A stretch of 64,000 nucleotides of DNA from DATFQI01 sp963816955 (GCA_963816955.1 CAWFME010000005.1:992001-1056000); one strand, 5' to 3'; positions 16,174 to 24,549 are shown, counted from the first letter of the stretch. Translations and numbers: made by a program. Notes: generated from the sequence alone by a model not told the origin.

Positions 16174-18749
16174 CGATCCCGACGCCACAGCTCGACGATC
16201 GCGACTTCAGGCAGCTCGTCGCCGAGGCCAGGAGCGTGATCCGCCGCAGCGCGCCGCAGTGGACCGACCTCTCGCCCAGCGACCCCGGGATGGTGCTCGT
16301 CGAGCTCTTCGCGCACCTGACCGACCTGATGATCTACCGGCTCAACCGGGTCCCGGAGAAGGCCTACGTCGAGTTCCTGCGGCTGATGGGGCTGATGCTC
16401 GAGCCGCCGGCCGCCGCGAGCGTGGTGGTGCGCTTCGAGCGGCGGCCGCCCGGCGAGGGCCCGGTCGCGATCCCCGCCGGCACCCGCGTGACCACGGCCC
16501 GCGGGACCAACGGCGGCGAGCCGCCCGTGTTCTCGACCGTCGAGGACGCCGAGCTCCCGGCCGGCGAGGACACGGTCGACGTCCTCGCCCGGCACGCCGA
16601 GCGCGTCGAGGCCGAGCGGCTCGGGGTCGGCACGGGGCACCCTGGGCTCGTCCTGACGACGGCGCGCACGCCGATCGTCGCGCCGGCCGGCACGGAGGCG
16701 GACCTCGTGATCGGCGTCGCCACGACCGAGCCGCTCGAGGCGCGCGTCGCCGCCGTCGCCCACGACAACGTCACCTACAAGATCTGGCAGGAGGTCGACT
16801 CGTTCATCGGCCGCCGGCCGGAGGACACCGTCTACGTGGCGGACCGGATGTCGGGGACGATCACGTTCGCCCCCGCGGTGCGGCTGCCCGGCGGCGAGAG
16901 CCCGGAGGCGATGGCCGCCGTCCCCGAGGCGGGCGCCGATATCCGCGCCTGGTACTTCGTCGGCGGCGGGCGCGACGGCAACGTCGCCGCCGGCTCGCTG
17001 ACCGTGCTGCGCGACCAGGCAGGCGGCATCGGCGGCGTCACCAACCCCGAGCCGGCGACGGGCGGCCGCGACGCGGAGTCGGTCGCCAACGCGCTGATCC
17101 GCGGGCCGCAGCAGCTGCACGCGATCGAGCGCGCGATGACCGCCGAGGACTACGAGGCGGTCGCCCGCCGCGCCTCGCGCGGCATCTCCCGCGCCAGGGC
17201 CTTCAGCCAGGCGTCGATGTGGGCGCACGCCGTGCCCGGCACCGTCGAGGTCCAGCTCGTGCCGTACGTGCCGGGCCAGGAGGAGGGCGCCGGGGCGCTC
17301 ACGCTCGAGGAGTTGGAGCGCCACCAGACCGAGACGGCGCGCTCGCAGGTGATCGCGGCGATCGACCGGCGCCGCCCGCTGGGCACGCGGCGCGCGGTCA
17401 AGTGGACGCGCTACAAGCGCGTGTGGGCGCGGCTGCGCGTCGTCGTCCGCCGCGAGGAGAGCCGCGAGGCGGTCCAGCAGCGCGTCGTCTCCCGGCTCAA
17501 CGGCACGATCAACCCGCTGCCGACGCCGGTCAGCCCGACGGGCTGGCGCTTCGGCCAGGCGCTGCGCGCCTCCGACGTCTACGACATCGTGCTCAAGGAG
17601 CCCGGCGTGCGTTTCGCCGACCAGGTCCGGCTGATCGTCGAGGACGCGCCCGCCGAGGCGGCGACGACGATCGCGGCCGACAGCTTCCAGCCGCACACGT
17701 GGTACGCCGGCGCCGGCTCGACGGTCTACCGCTCGCTCAACGACGGGGAGGGCTGGGAGGCGATGGTCAGCTTCGAGGGCGAGACGATCGAGGTCGTCCA
17801 GCCCCACCACGCGGTGCCGGGGCTGGTGGCCGCGGCGGCGTCCGTCGACGGCGGCTCGCGCCTGCACCTGTCCTTCGACGCCGGGGCGACCTGGGACCCG
17901 TTCGCCCTGCGCAAGCCGGAGTTCGACGTCTCCGACATCGCCTGGGTCGACGGCCGCGACGCGCCGACGCTGCTGCTGGCGACCGGCGTCGGGCTCTACG
18001 AGCTCAAGGCCGTCCCGGACAACACGGTCGTGCAGATCTCCGTCAGCCCGAACGACGCCACGGGCTACTACGCGGTCGCCTCGATCACCGACGCGCTCGG
18101 GGTCTCCCAGGTCGCCGTCGCCACGCGCGGCTCCAAGGGCGTCTTCCTGTCCGACCGCGGCGGCGCCCCCAACACGTTCCGCGAGGCCGCGGGGCTCAAG
18201 GGCCGCGACGTGCGGCGGCTGCGGATCCAGCGCGAGGTCCAGGGCACGCGCGCCTGGCTGTGGGCCGCCGCGGCCGGAGCGGGCGAGAACGACCCGGGCT
18301 CGGGCGCCTCGCGCTGGGAGCTGCGCGGCGCGCAGGACCCGCCCGGCGGCTGGGTGGACTTCAAGAAGAACTGGACGGCCGGCGGCTGCCGCGACCTCGC
18401 CTTCAGCGAGAACACGGCGTTCGCGGCGTCCTATCGCGGCGGCGTGCTCCGGCTCGACTCCAGCCGCTCCGACGCCGCGTGGCAGGCCATGGACGTCAAC
18501 GCGGGCCTGAAGCTGCGCGGGCCGGGCACGTTCCTGTTCCTGCCGGTGGACGGCGTCGCCGCCGGCCCCGAGACGGGCTTCGTGATGGCGGCCGGGCCGA
18601 GCGGCGTGTACCGCAGCGTCGACAAGGGCGAGCACTACGCACCGGTGTCCGAGAAGGAGTTCAGCGAGGCCGTGCGGCTGCCGTCGACCTGGCTGTTCGT
18701 CTCCGGCCGGCACGAGGTCGAGGTCGTCTACGAGGGGGAGGACGGATGA
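16170..18749 (+). CDS. Baseplate J-like protein fused to a BNR/sortilin-type beta-propeller
   Basis: An 859-residue protein. Residues 1 to about 500 are a gp6/baseplate-J-like wedge protein (Pvc11): WTDLSPSDPGMVLVELFAHL, then IPAGTRVTTARG, and a helical MTAEDYEAVARRAS. From about residue 510 to the end is a repeat domain with Asp-box/BNR-like turns: VYRSLNDGEGWEAM, LHLSFDAGATWDPF, VFLSDRGGAPNTF and VYRSVDKGEHY. Such a propeller is not part of standard gp6-like proteins and could contact a membrane, a fibre or cargo. Start GTG at 16170 overlaps the gp25 stop; the end overlaps the next ATG. Confidence 0.85.
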   Translation: MTIPTPQLDDRDFRQLVAEARSVIRRSAPQWTDLSPSDPGMVLVELFAHLTDLMIYRLNRVPEKAYVEFLRLMGLMLEPPAAASVVVRFERRPPGEGPVAIPAGTRVTTARGTNGGEPPVFSTVEDAELPAGEDTVDVLARHAERVEAERLGVGTGHPGLVLTTARTPIVAPAGTEADLVIGVATTEPLEARVAAVAHDNVTYKIWQEVDSFIGRRPEDTVYVADRMSGTITFAPAVRLPGGESPEAMAAVPEAGADIRAWYFVGGGRDGNVAAGSLTVLRDQAGGIGGVTNPEPATGGRDAESVANALIRGPQQLHAIERAMTAEDYEAVARRASRGISRARAFSQASMWAHAVPGTVEVQLVPYVPGQEEGAGALTLEELERHQTETARSQVIAAIDRRRPLGTRRAVKWTRYKRVWARLRVVVRREESREAVQQRVVSRLNGTINPLPTPVSPTGWRFGQALRASDVYDIVLKEPGVRFADQVRLIVEDAPAEAATTIAADSFQPHTWYAGAGSTVYRSLNDGEGWEAMVSFEGETIEVVQPHHAVPGLVAAAASVDGGSRLHLSFDAGATWDPFALRKPEFDVSDIAWVDGRDAPTLLLATGVGLYELKAVPDNTVVQISVSPNDATGYYAVASITDALGVSQVAVATRGSKGVFLSDRGGAPNTFREAAGLKGRDVRRLRIQREVQGTRAWLWAAAAGAGENDPGSGASRWELRGAQDPPGGWVDFKKNWTAGGCRDLAFSENTAFAASYRGGVLRLDSSRSDAAWQAMDVNAGLKLRGPGTFLFLPVDGVAAGPETGFVMAAGPSGVYRSVDKGEHYAPVSEKEFSEAVRLPSTWLFVSGRHEVEVVYEGEDG

Positions 18750-19291
18750 GACGCGAGGAGATCGCCTCCCGGCTGCCCGAGGTGTTCGAGCGCACCGCGG
18801 ACAACCCGGGCAAGCCGCTCTCGGCGCTGCTGGACGTGATGGAGGCGATGCAGGCGCCGAGCGAGGCGGCGCTCGAGCAGCTCGACCGCTACTTCGACGC
18901 CCGCCGGGCGCCCGAGCCGTTCGTGCCGTTCCTGGCGTGGTGGGTCGACCTCGGCTGGCTGCTGTTCGAGGACCCCGACGCCGTCGACGCGCCGCTACGG
19001 CCCTACCCGGGCGGGCTCGGGCGGCTGCGCGAGGTGACCGCGACGGCCGCCGCGATGGCCAAGTGGCGCGGGACGAAGATGGGCCTCGTCGGCCTGCTGG
19101 AGGCCGCCACCGGCGTGCCGGGGTTCACCGTCGACGAGGACCTGCGCGACGCCGGCGGACGGCCGCTCCCGTTCCGGATCAAGGTCCACGCCCCGGAGGC
19201 CGCGCGGGAGCTGACGGACCTGATCCTGCGCATCGCCGAGCACGAGAAGCCGGCGCACGTCGTCCTCGACCCCGAGATCGCGTTCGCATGA
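18746..19291 (+). CDS. Phage tail protein I (P2 gpI-like) baseplate component
   Basis: A 181-residue protein of the tail_P2_I family (Pvc12-like), which links the baseplate-J ring to tail fibres or the cell envelope. The typical features are LPEVFERTADNPGKPLSALL, FVPFLAWWVDLGWLL and KWRGTKMGLVGLLEAATGV. It is shorter than Pvc12 (several hundred residues or more) and has no fibre-binding extension. No tail-fibre gene follows; membrane-anchored proteins follow instead. Start ATG overlaps the previous stop (ATGA), and its stop overlaps the next ATG. Confidence 0.85.
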   Translation: MRREEIASRLPEVFERTADNPGKPLSALLDVMEAMQAPSEAALEQLDRYFDARRAPEPFVPFLAWWVDLGWLLFEDPDAVDAPLRPYPGGLGRLREVTATAAAMAKWRGTKMGLVGLLEAATGVPGFTVDEDLRDAGGRPLPFRIKVHAPEAARELTDLILRIAEHEKPAHVVLDPEIAFA

Positions 19292-19734
19292 CGGCCATGA
19301 GGAGCTTCACCGTCACCGACGCCCCGGCGAAGCCCGTCGCGCTCGAGGGCGGCCGGGGGACCTTCACCGTGAAGGTCACCAACACGTCCGACCAGGAGCG
19401 CGTGGGCACCGTCGTCGTCGTGCCCCAGGCGCCCGCGACGCTCGAGTGGTTCGCGATCGCCGGCGAGGCGACACGGGTCTATCCGGCCGGCGGGCCCGAG
19501 ACGGTCACGATCGGGATCGAGGTCCCCACGGGTACGACGCCCGCCACCTACGCCGTCCAGGTCGACGCGAGGTCGGAGACCGTCCCGGACGAGGACTACA
19601 CGGACGGGCCGGTCGTCCCGTTCGTGGTCCCCGAGCCGAAGCCGTCCGTGCCGTGGTGGCGCCGGTACTGGTGGGTCTTCGCGATCGCGCTGGCGATCGT
19701 CGTGACCGCGGTGATCGTGGTGGTGGTGTCGTGA
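19288..19734 (+). CDS. Tail-anchored Ig-like membrane protein (paralog 1)
   Basis: A 148-residue protein with no signal peptide. Residues 1-115 form a predicted Ig-like beta-sandwich (TFTVKVTNTSDQERVGTVVV; YAVQVDAR), followed by the motif VPWWRRYWW and a single C-terminal membrane span that ends the protein. The domain would therefore face the cytoplasm. It is a clear paralog of the next gene, which has the same sandwich and VPWWKRYWW. Because the genes overlap head to tail with the baseplate genes, I infer a role in holding the injection particle at the inner face of the membrane. Confidence 0.7.
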   Translation: MTAMRSFTVTDAPAKPVALEGGRGTFTVKVTNTSDQERVGTVVVVPQAPATLEWFAIAGEATRVYPAGGPETVTIGIEVPTGTTPATYAVQVDARSETVPDEDYTDGPVVPFVVPEPKPSVPWWRRYWWVFAIALAIVVTAVIVVVVS

Positions 19735-20717
19735 AGAGCTTCACGATCAGCCCCCCGCCCGGCGCGGCTCCGACGCTCGAGGACAACACGGGCAAGGTCA
19801 CGTTCACCGTGACGAACACGGCGACGCGGACCGTCGACGGCACGGTGATGGCCAAGCCGACCGCGCCCGCCGAGGAGAGCTGGTTCTCGTTCCCCGAGGG
19901 CGCCACGCGCAGCTACCCGCCGGGCGGCGTGCAGTCGGTCGCCGCCACGGTCACGGTCCCGCCGCAGACCCCCGCGGGCACCTACACGTTCCGGCTCGAC
20001 ATCAAGGCCGAGGACAACCCGGATGAGGACTACACGGAGGGCCCGGACGCGCAGTTCGTCGTGCTCGACGCGCCCAAGCCCGTGCCCTGGTGGAAGCGCT
20101 ACTGGTGGATCGCCGCGATCGTCGCGGTGGTCCTGATCGGGATCGTCGTGGCGATCGTGCTGCTGTCGGGCGACGACGAGGCGGAGGCCGGTATCCCGGA
20201 GCGCAACTGCGTCGCCGTCGACCCGAACCAGGTCGCCGTCAGCGACACCCCCGTCTTCGGCATCCCGCGCTTCACCGTGAACGCGGGCGAGGTCGGGCTC
20301 GGGAAGTACGCCACCCGTGAGGAGGGCGAGCGCGTGCAAGCGCTGGCCAGGGCCTTCGGCCGCCGGTGCCTGATCGGCGACGTGGAGTACTGGCTCGACC
20401 CCTCGGGCGAGCCGCTGCCCGAGGCGCTCGACTGCGTCGGCTATGACCCGGATAGCGTCGACGTCGCGGCGGTCGGGAACCGGTTCGTCGTGCGCGACCC
20501 GCAGGTCACGCGGCCGCTCGGCACCGTCAACAGCCAGGCCGAGGCGGACGACCTGGAGGCGGTGGCGGCGAGCTTCAAGACGCGCTGCTTCATCGGCCAG
20601 GCGCAGGAGATCGACGACGAGGTCGACCGCATCCGGGACGAGGGCGGGCGGGTCCGGAAGCGGGTCGACGTCCTCACCCGCCTGCTCAGGACCACCGTCA
20701 TGGACTACTGGCTGTGA
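19731..20717 (+). CDS. Ig-like membrane protein with two extracytoplasmic cysteine repeats (paralog 2)
   Basis: A 328-residue protein. Residues 1-115 are an Ig-like domain paralogous to the preceding gene, followed by VPWWKRYWW, one membrane span (about 122-145), and an outside region. That region holds two tandem repeats of about 60 residues, each starting with NCVAVDP or DCVGYDP and ending RRCLIGD or TRCFIGQ, which suggests one disulfide per repeat. I have seen the second pattern in secreted actinobacterial proteins but cannot name it firmly. A charged coil ends the protein. GTG at 19731 overlaps the previous stop. A bridge from cytoplasmic baseplate to cell wall is a reasonable inference. 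Confidence 0.7.
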   Translation: MKSFTISPPPGAAPTLEDNTGKVTFTVTNTATRTVDGTVMAKPTAPAEESWFSFPEGATRSYPPGGVQSVAATVTVPPQTPAGTYTFRLDIKAEDNPDEDYTEGPDAQFVVLDAPKPVPWWKRYWWIAAIVAVVLIGIVVAIVLLSGDDEAEAGIPERNCVAVDPNQVAVSDTPVFGIPRFTVNAGEVGLGKYATREEGERVQALARAFGRRCLIGDVEYWLDPSGEPLPEALDCVGYDPDSVDVAAVGNRFVVRDPQVTRPLGTVNSQAEADDLEAVAASFKTRCFIGQAQEIDDEVDRIRDEGGRVRKRVDVLTRLLRTTVMDYWL

Positions 20718-21196
20718 GCGCCGTGCCCAAGGGCCTCATCGTGCTGTTGGTGGTCATCGCCATGGTGTTCGTCGTGGTGCTCGCCATGGGCGGCCGCAAT
20801 CACCGCGACTCCAACCAGGCCGACCCGGACAACCCGCCTGGCATCGTCTCCGCGCTCGAGGAGGTGGGCGGCGCAGAGCCGCTGCGGATCGAGGACGACG
20901 TCACGACCAGCTGCGAGAACGCGCAGGGCATCACCTTCACCGTCAACGGCCAGTGCGAGATCACCGTGCCGGAGCGCGGCGCGTTCTCGCGGCCGCTCAA
21001 GGCGGCGCTGCGACCGCAGGGGGGGACGATCGACGTCGTCTTCGAGCCGAACGAGGGCGAGCAGCAGGATGGGCCGGCGCCCAACTCGGACTCCCTGTGC
21101 TTCCAGACGGCCGTCGACCGCCACGGGGGCCGCTTCGCCATCTCCTGCTCGGGCGGCGGCCAGTGCCCGGTGGTGCTGGCCGAGGAGACCTGCTGA
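20714..21196 (+). CDS. Membrane-anchored extracytoplasmic cysteine-rich protein
   Basis: A 160-residue protein with an N-terminal membrane span (residues 7-25) followed by an exported domain of about 130 residues with six cysteines (TSCENAQ, NGQCEIT, SLCFQT, ISCSGG, GQCPVV, EETC), likely to form disulfides outside the membrane. No known family. GTG at 20714 overlaps the previous stop as GTGA. It belongs to the membrane-protein block downstream of the baseplate genes. Confidence 0.65.
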   Translation: MSAVPKGLIVLLVVIAMVFVVVLAMGGRNHRDSNQADPDNPPGIVSALEEVGGAEPLRIEDDVTTSCENAQGITFTVNGQCEITVPERGAFSRPLKAALRPQGGTIDVVFEPNEGEQQDGPAPNSDSLCFQTAVDRHGGRFAISCSGGGQCPVVLAEETC

Positions 21197-21198
21197 GC

Positions 21199-21873
21199 AT
21201 GGTCGGCGGCGAGCTGCGCAAGATTCCGCTGCTCATCGCGCTCGCGCTGACGGTGCTGGTCGTGCTCGTCGAGCTCGGCTCGCCGCTGATCATCGGGGCG
21301 GGCGACGGCCCGCCGGGCCGCGGGATCCCCTACCTGGCGCTCCTCGACATCATCCTGGCCTACACGATCCTGTTGGTCGCGCTGCCGATCGTCGTCCCGG
21401 ATCGCATCCAGGGGAAGGTCCAGGGGATCGTCACGCTGGTCGGCTCGATCGTCCTGTTGATCGTGGCGTTCCTGCTCACGCTGCTGGCGCTGGCGGCGCT
21501 GCTCCTGATGGTGTCGCTGTTCCTGGCCGTGCCGTTCGGCACGATCGCCTACCTTGCGGCTTTCGGGGACTTCGGCACGGGCAGGGCCGCCGTGCTGCTG
21601 TCGCTGCTGATGGTGCTGAAGCTCGCGTTCTGCGTCTTCCTCGTCATCGCGCAGCAGCGCTTCCTGCAGAACAAGGGGCTCGTGCTGCTCGTGATCACGT
21701 CGCTCGTCGCGACGATCATCGTGTCGTTCCTGCACGGGCTCGTCCCCGGCGAGCTCGTCAGCATCACCGACGCGCTGGCGGCGATCGTCGTCGGGATCAT
21801 CGCGATCGTCTGGGCGATCGTCCTGCTCATCGGTTCCATCCCGGCCGTCCTGCGCGCGATCAAGTCCTCGTGA
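21199..21873 (+). CDS. Polytopic membrane protein, unknown function
   Basis: A 224-residue very hydrophobic protein with about six membrane spans (residues roughly 8-35, 44-62, 74-98, 100-118, 128-148, 155-172, 182-212) and short loops. The second loop contains ADGDGPPGRGIP-like residues between spans 1 and 2. No transporter motif is visible. ATG at 21199 lies 2 bases after the previous stop. As part of the injection-system operon it could be a membrane platform or pore component; that is inference only. Confidence 0.65.
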   Translation: MVGGELRKIPLLIALALTVLVVLVELGSPLIIGAGDGPPGRGIPYLALLDIILAYTILLVALPIVVPDRIQGKVQGIVTLVGSIVLLIVAFLLTLLALAALLLMVSLFLAVPFGTIAYLAAFGDFGTGRAAVLLSLLMVLKLAFCVFLVIAQQRFLQNKGLVLLVITSLVATIIVSFLHGLVPGELVSITDALAAIVVGIIAIVWAIVLLIGSIPAVLRAIKSS

Positions 21874-21911
21874 TGGCCGCGCGCACCCACCCCCGCCCCA
21901 AGGAGGCCACC

Positions 21912-22289
21912 ATGGCTGACAACCGCACGACCGCGGTCGCCGTCGCGAACGACATGGACGGCACGGCCAACATCACGCTGACCCACCGCCACAGCGACGA
22001 CCCGCCCGAGGAGAAGACCTGGCCGAACCTGCCCGTCGGCCAGACCGGCGAGCCGCTCGAGGTCCACTACCAGACCGGCTTCCTGACCGGGTTCGACTAC
22101 TGGAAGGTCCGCGTCGAGGTCGTCGACGGCCGCGCCAAGGGCGTCTGGGAGAACGACGACTGGAAGGAGTGCTACCTGACCGAGGAGGACCAGGGCACCG
22201 TGCTGCGCTTCTCGGTCTCCGGCGACGGCGGCTTCAAGCTCAACATGATCTCGTCGAGCTGCACCGACGGGCTCGACAAGGTCTCCTGA
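21912..22289 (+). CDS. PUD1/2-like (up-regulated in daf-2) small soluble protein
   Basis: A 125-residue protein with no signal peptide or membrane span. NDMDGTANITLTHRHSDD, then PVGQTGEPLEVHYQTGF, DYWKVRVEV and KECYLTEED match my recollection of the PUD1_2 family, beta-sandwich proteins first seen in nematodes and also present in bacteria and fungi. Their function is unknown; the fold resembles lipid-binding or pore-forming sandwiches. It has the strongest ribosome-binding site of the locus (AAGGAGG, 7 bases before ATG 21912) and a 38-base gap before it, which suggests higher expression than its neighbours. It is a candidate payload or membrane-active component. Confidence 0.5.
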   Translation: MADNRTTAVAVANDMDGTANITLTHRHSDDPPEEKTWPNLPVGQTGEPLEVHYQTGFLTGFDYWKVRVEVVDGRAKGVWENDDWKECYLTEEDQGTVLRFSVSGDGGFKLNMISSSCTDGLDKVS

Positions 22290-22293
22290 CGCC

Positions 22294-23148
22294 ATGGCCG
22301 TGGCCGTGCCCGGTACCGGGACCGCGTTCTCGATCACGACGCCCTCGGCGGAGATCGAGCTCCCGCCCAACCGCTCGGCCGAGGTGCCCTTCACGGTGAC
22401 CAACCTGGCCGGCCGGGCGGTGCAGGCGAAGGCGATCCCGCGCGGGATCGGCCCGGCCCTGCCCGAGTGGTTCAGCATCAAGGGGGACGAGGAGCAGCTC
22501 TACGAGGACGGCGCGATCAAGCAGGTGCGCGTCCTCGTCGACCCGGCGCTGGGAGCCCCCGAGGGCCGCTACACATTCCGGCTCGACGTCGCGGCCGTCG
22601 AGAACCCCGCGATGGACTTCGCCGAGGGCCCCACGTGCGCGGTCGACGTCCCCGCGAGCACGACCAGCATCACCGCGCCACGCGGCTACCTGATGACGCT
22701 GGCGGGCGCCGCCGCCGGCGGCGTGGTGTTCCTCGGCCTGGCCATCTGGATCACGACCATCGAGGCCGCCCCGAGCACGAACGCGCCGGACTGCACGGAA
22801 GGCTTCCTGCAGTGCCTCATCTCGGCGGCCATCCTGGCGTTCCTCCAGGGGGTTGCCTTCGCGATCGGCCTCGTCATCCTCGTGGTCCTGGCGTTCGCCG
22901 CGATGGTCCTGGTGTCGGCGCTGGGCATCGGGGTCGCGCTGCGCCTACGCCGCTACCGCGGCGGCAAGCTCACGGCGACGTTCTTCGCCGTCCTCATGGT
23001 GCCCTGGACGATCCTGTGCGTCGTGCTGGCCGGGCTGCTGAAGCTCGGCGTCACGCTGCTCATCGTCGTGTCGCCCGTGGTGCTGCTGATCGTCCCGGCC
23101 CTGCTGGCCCGGGCGCTCGTCCTGCTGATCCGCACGCATCGCATCTAG
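22294..23148 (+). CDS. Ig-like protein with about four membrane spans (paralog 3)
   Basis: A 284-residue protein. The N-terminal 120 residues are a third copy of the Ig-like domain found in the two genes above (VPFTVTNLAGRAVQAKAIP; YTFRLDVAAVENPAMDFAEG). It is followed by four or more membrane spans (about 130-153, 175-210, 228-250 and 252-278) with a cysteine-containing outer loop (APDCTEGFLQC). No signal peptide, so the Ig-like domain faces the cytoplasm. It starts 4 bases after the PUD-like gene. It probably works with the other two Ig-like membrane proteins. Confidence 0.7.
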   Translation: MAVAVPGTGTAFSITTPSAEIELPPNRSAEVPFTVTNLAGRAVQAKAIPRGIGPALPEWFSIKGDEEQLYEDGAIKQVRVLVDPALGAPEGRYTFRLDVAAVENPAMDFAEGPTCAVDVPASTTSITAPRGYLMTLAGAAAGGVVFLGLAIWITTIEAAPSTNAPDCTEGFLQCLISAAILAFLQGVAFAIGLVILVVLAFAAMVLVSALGIGVALRLRRYRGGKLTATFFAVLMVPWTILCVVLAGLLKLGVTLLIVVSPVVLLIVPALLARALVLLIRTHRI

Positions 23149-23151
23149 TCG

Positions 23152-24549
23152 ATGATCGTGCGCGGATTCGAGGAGACCTACGCGGAGGGGGTGGCCGAGG
23201 CGGTCGAGCCGCCGCTCGCGCCCGGCCACCCACCGCGCGAGCTGGTCGCGCGGCTGGCCCCGCGGCGCGCGGTCGCGCTGCGGGGCTGCATCCTCACCCC
23301 CGAGCGCGCGCTCGACCCCGGCGTGGTGGTGGTCGAGGCCGGCGAGATCGTCGCCGTCCAGGAGGCCGTGCCGGAGGGCGTGGACCTGATCGAGGCGGAG
23401 GGTGTCGTGGCGCCCGGGCTGATCGACCTCCACGGCCACCCCGAGTTCAACGTGTTCGGCGCGTGGGAGCCGCCGCGGCGCTTCGCCAATCGCTACGAGT
23501 GGCGCAAGAGCGACCTCTACCACGAGCTCATCCGCAACCCGCAGGACCGGCTGCTCGCCGCGCTGCCGGCCTGGACGCAGCTGCGCTACGCCGAGATCCG
23601 CGCGCTCGTGGGCGGCGTCACGGCGATCCAGGGCAGCGGCCAGCAGGCCTCCCGCTACCAGGACGAGGCGCTGGTGCGCAACGTCGACAAGTGGATCTTC
23701 GGCGGCCAGATCGCCCGCTCGATCATCGACCTCCCGTGGCGCAGCGCGGAGCTCGTGAAGTTCGACCGGATCCTCGCCGGCATCCGCGACGGCAGCGTGC
23801 GCGCGTTCTACGTCCACCTCGCGGAGGGCAGCCGCTCCGACGCCGAGTCCGCGGCCGAGCTGGACCGGCTGGAGGACCTCGGCGGGCTGACGGAGGCGAC
23901 GGTGGTCATCCACGGCACCGCGCTGTCGCCCAAGGGCCTGGGCACGCTGCGCGACGCGGGCGCCAAGCTCGTCTGGTCGCCGCAGTCGAACCTGCGGCTG
24001 TACGGGGAGACGACCGACGCGGCGCTCGCGCTCGAGCTCGGCGTGCCGGTCGGGCTCGGCGCCGACTGGATGCCGTCGGGGTCGACGAGCCTGCTCGCCG
24101 AGCTCAAGGTCGCCCGCCGCTGCCTGGCCCAGCAGGCCGACCGCGCGCCCGACCCGCGCAAGCTCGTCGACATGGTCACCCGCGACGCCGCGGAGATCGC
24201 CGGGCTGGGCGACCGGCTCGGCACGCTCGCGCCGCGCCGGCCCGCCGACCTGATCCTGCTCGAGCGGCTCCACGAGGACCCGTGGGAGAGCGTGCTCATG
24301 GCCGACCCGTCGTCCATCGACCTCGTGATGATCGGCGGCGACGTCGCCTACGGCCGCGACCACCTCGTGCGGCGCCTGCTGGGCGACCGCGCGCGCGACC
24401 ACCTCGAGCCGCTGCTGGCGTGGGGCAAGCCGATGCTGCTCGACACCAGCTACCGCGCGCGGCCGACCGACGAGGCGCCGCCGACGCTCGCCCGCCTGCG
24501 CTCGGACCTCGTCGCCCATTATCCGCGCGTCGGGCCGATCTTCGCCTGA
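23152..24549 (+). CDS. Metal-dependent amidohydrolase
   Basis: A 465-residue cytoplasmic enzyme of the amidohydrolase superfamily (chlorohydrolase/deaminase-like branch). PGLIDLHGHPEFN near residue 93 gives the HxH metal site; YVHLAEG (near 223), VIHGTAL (near 252) and GLGADWMPSG (near 302) supply the other histidines and the catalytic aspartate. It should hydrolyse C-N bonds in a ring or amide substrate that I cannot name. It begins 3 bases after the stop of the membrane protein, so it is the last gene of the injection-system operon. A hairpin follows at 24574. Confidence 0.85.
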   Translation: MIVRGFEETYAEGVAEAVEPPLAPGHPPRELVARLAPRRAVALRGCILTPERALDPGVVVVEAGEIVAVQEAVPEGVDLIEAEGVVAPGLIDLHGHPEFNVFGAWEPPRRFANRYEWRKSDLYHELIRNPQDRLLAALPAWTQLRYAEIRALVGGVTAIQGSGQQASRYQDEALVRNVDKWIFGGQIARSIIDLPWRSAELVKFDRILAGIRDGSVRAFYVHLAEGSRSDAESAAELDRLEDLGGLTEATVVIHGTALSPKGLGTLRDAGAKLVWSPQSNLRLYGETTDAALALELGVPVGLGADWMPSGSTSLLAELKVARRCLAQQADRAPDPRKLVDMVTRDAAEIAGLGDRLGTLAPRRPADLILLERLHEDPWESVLMADPSSIDLVMIGGDVAYGRDHLVRRLLGDRARDHLEPLLAWGKPMLLDTSYRARPTDEAPPTLARLRSDLVAHYPRVGPIFA

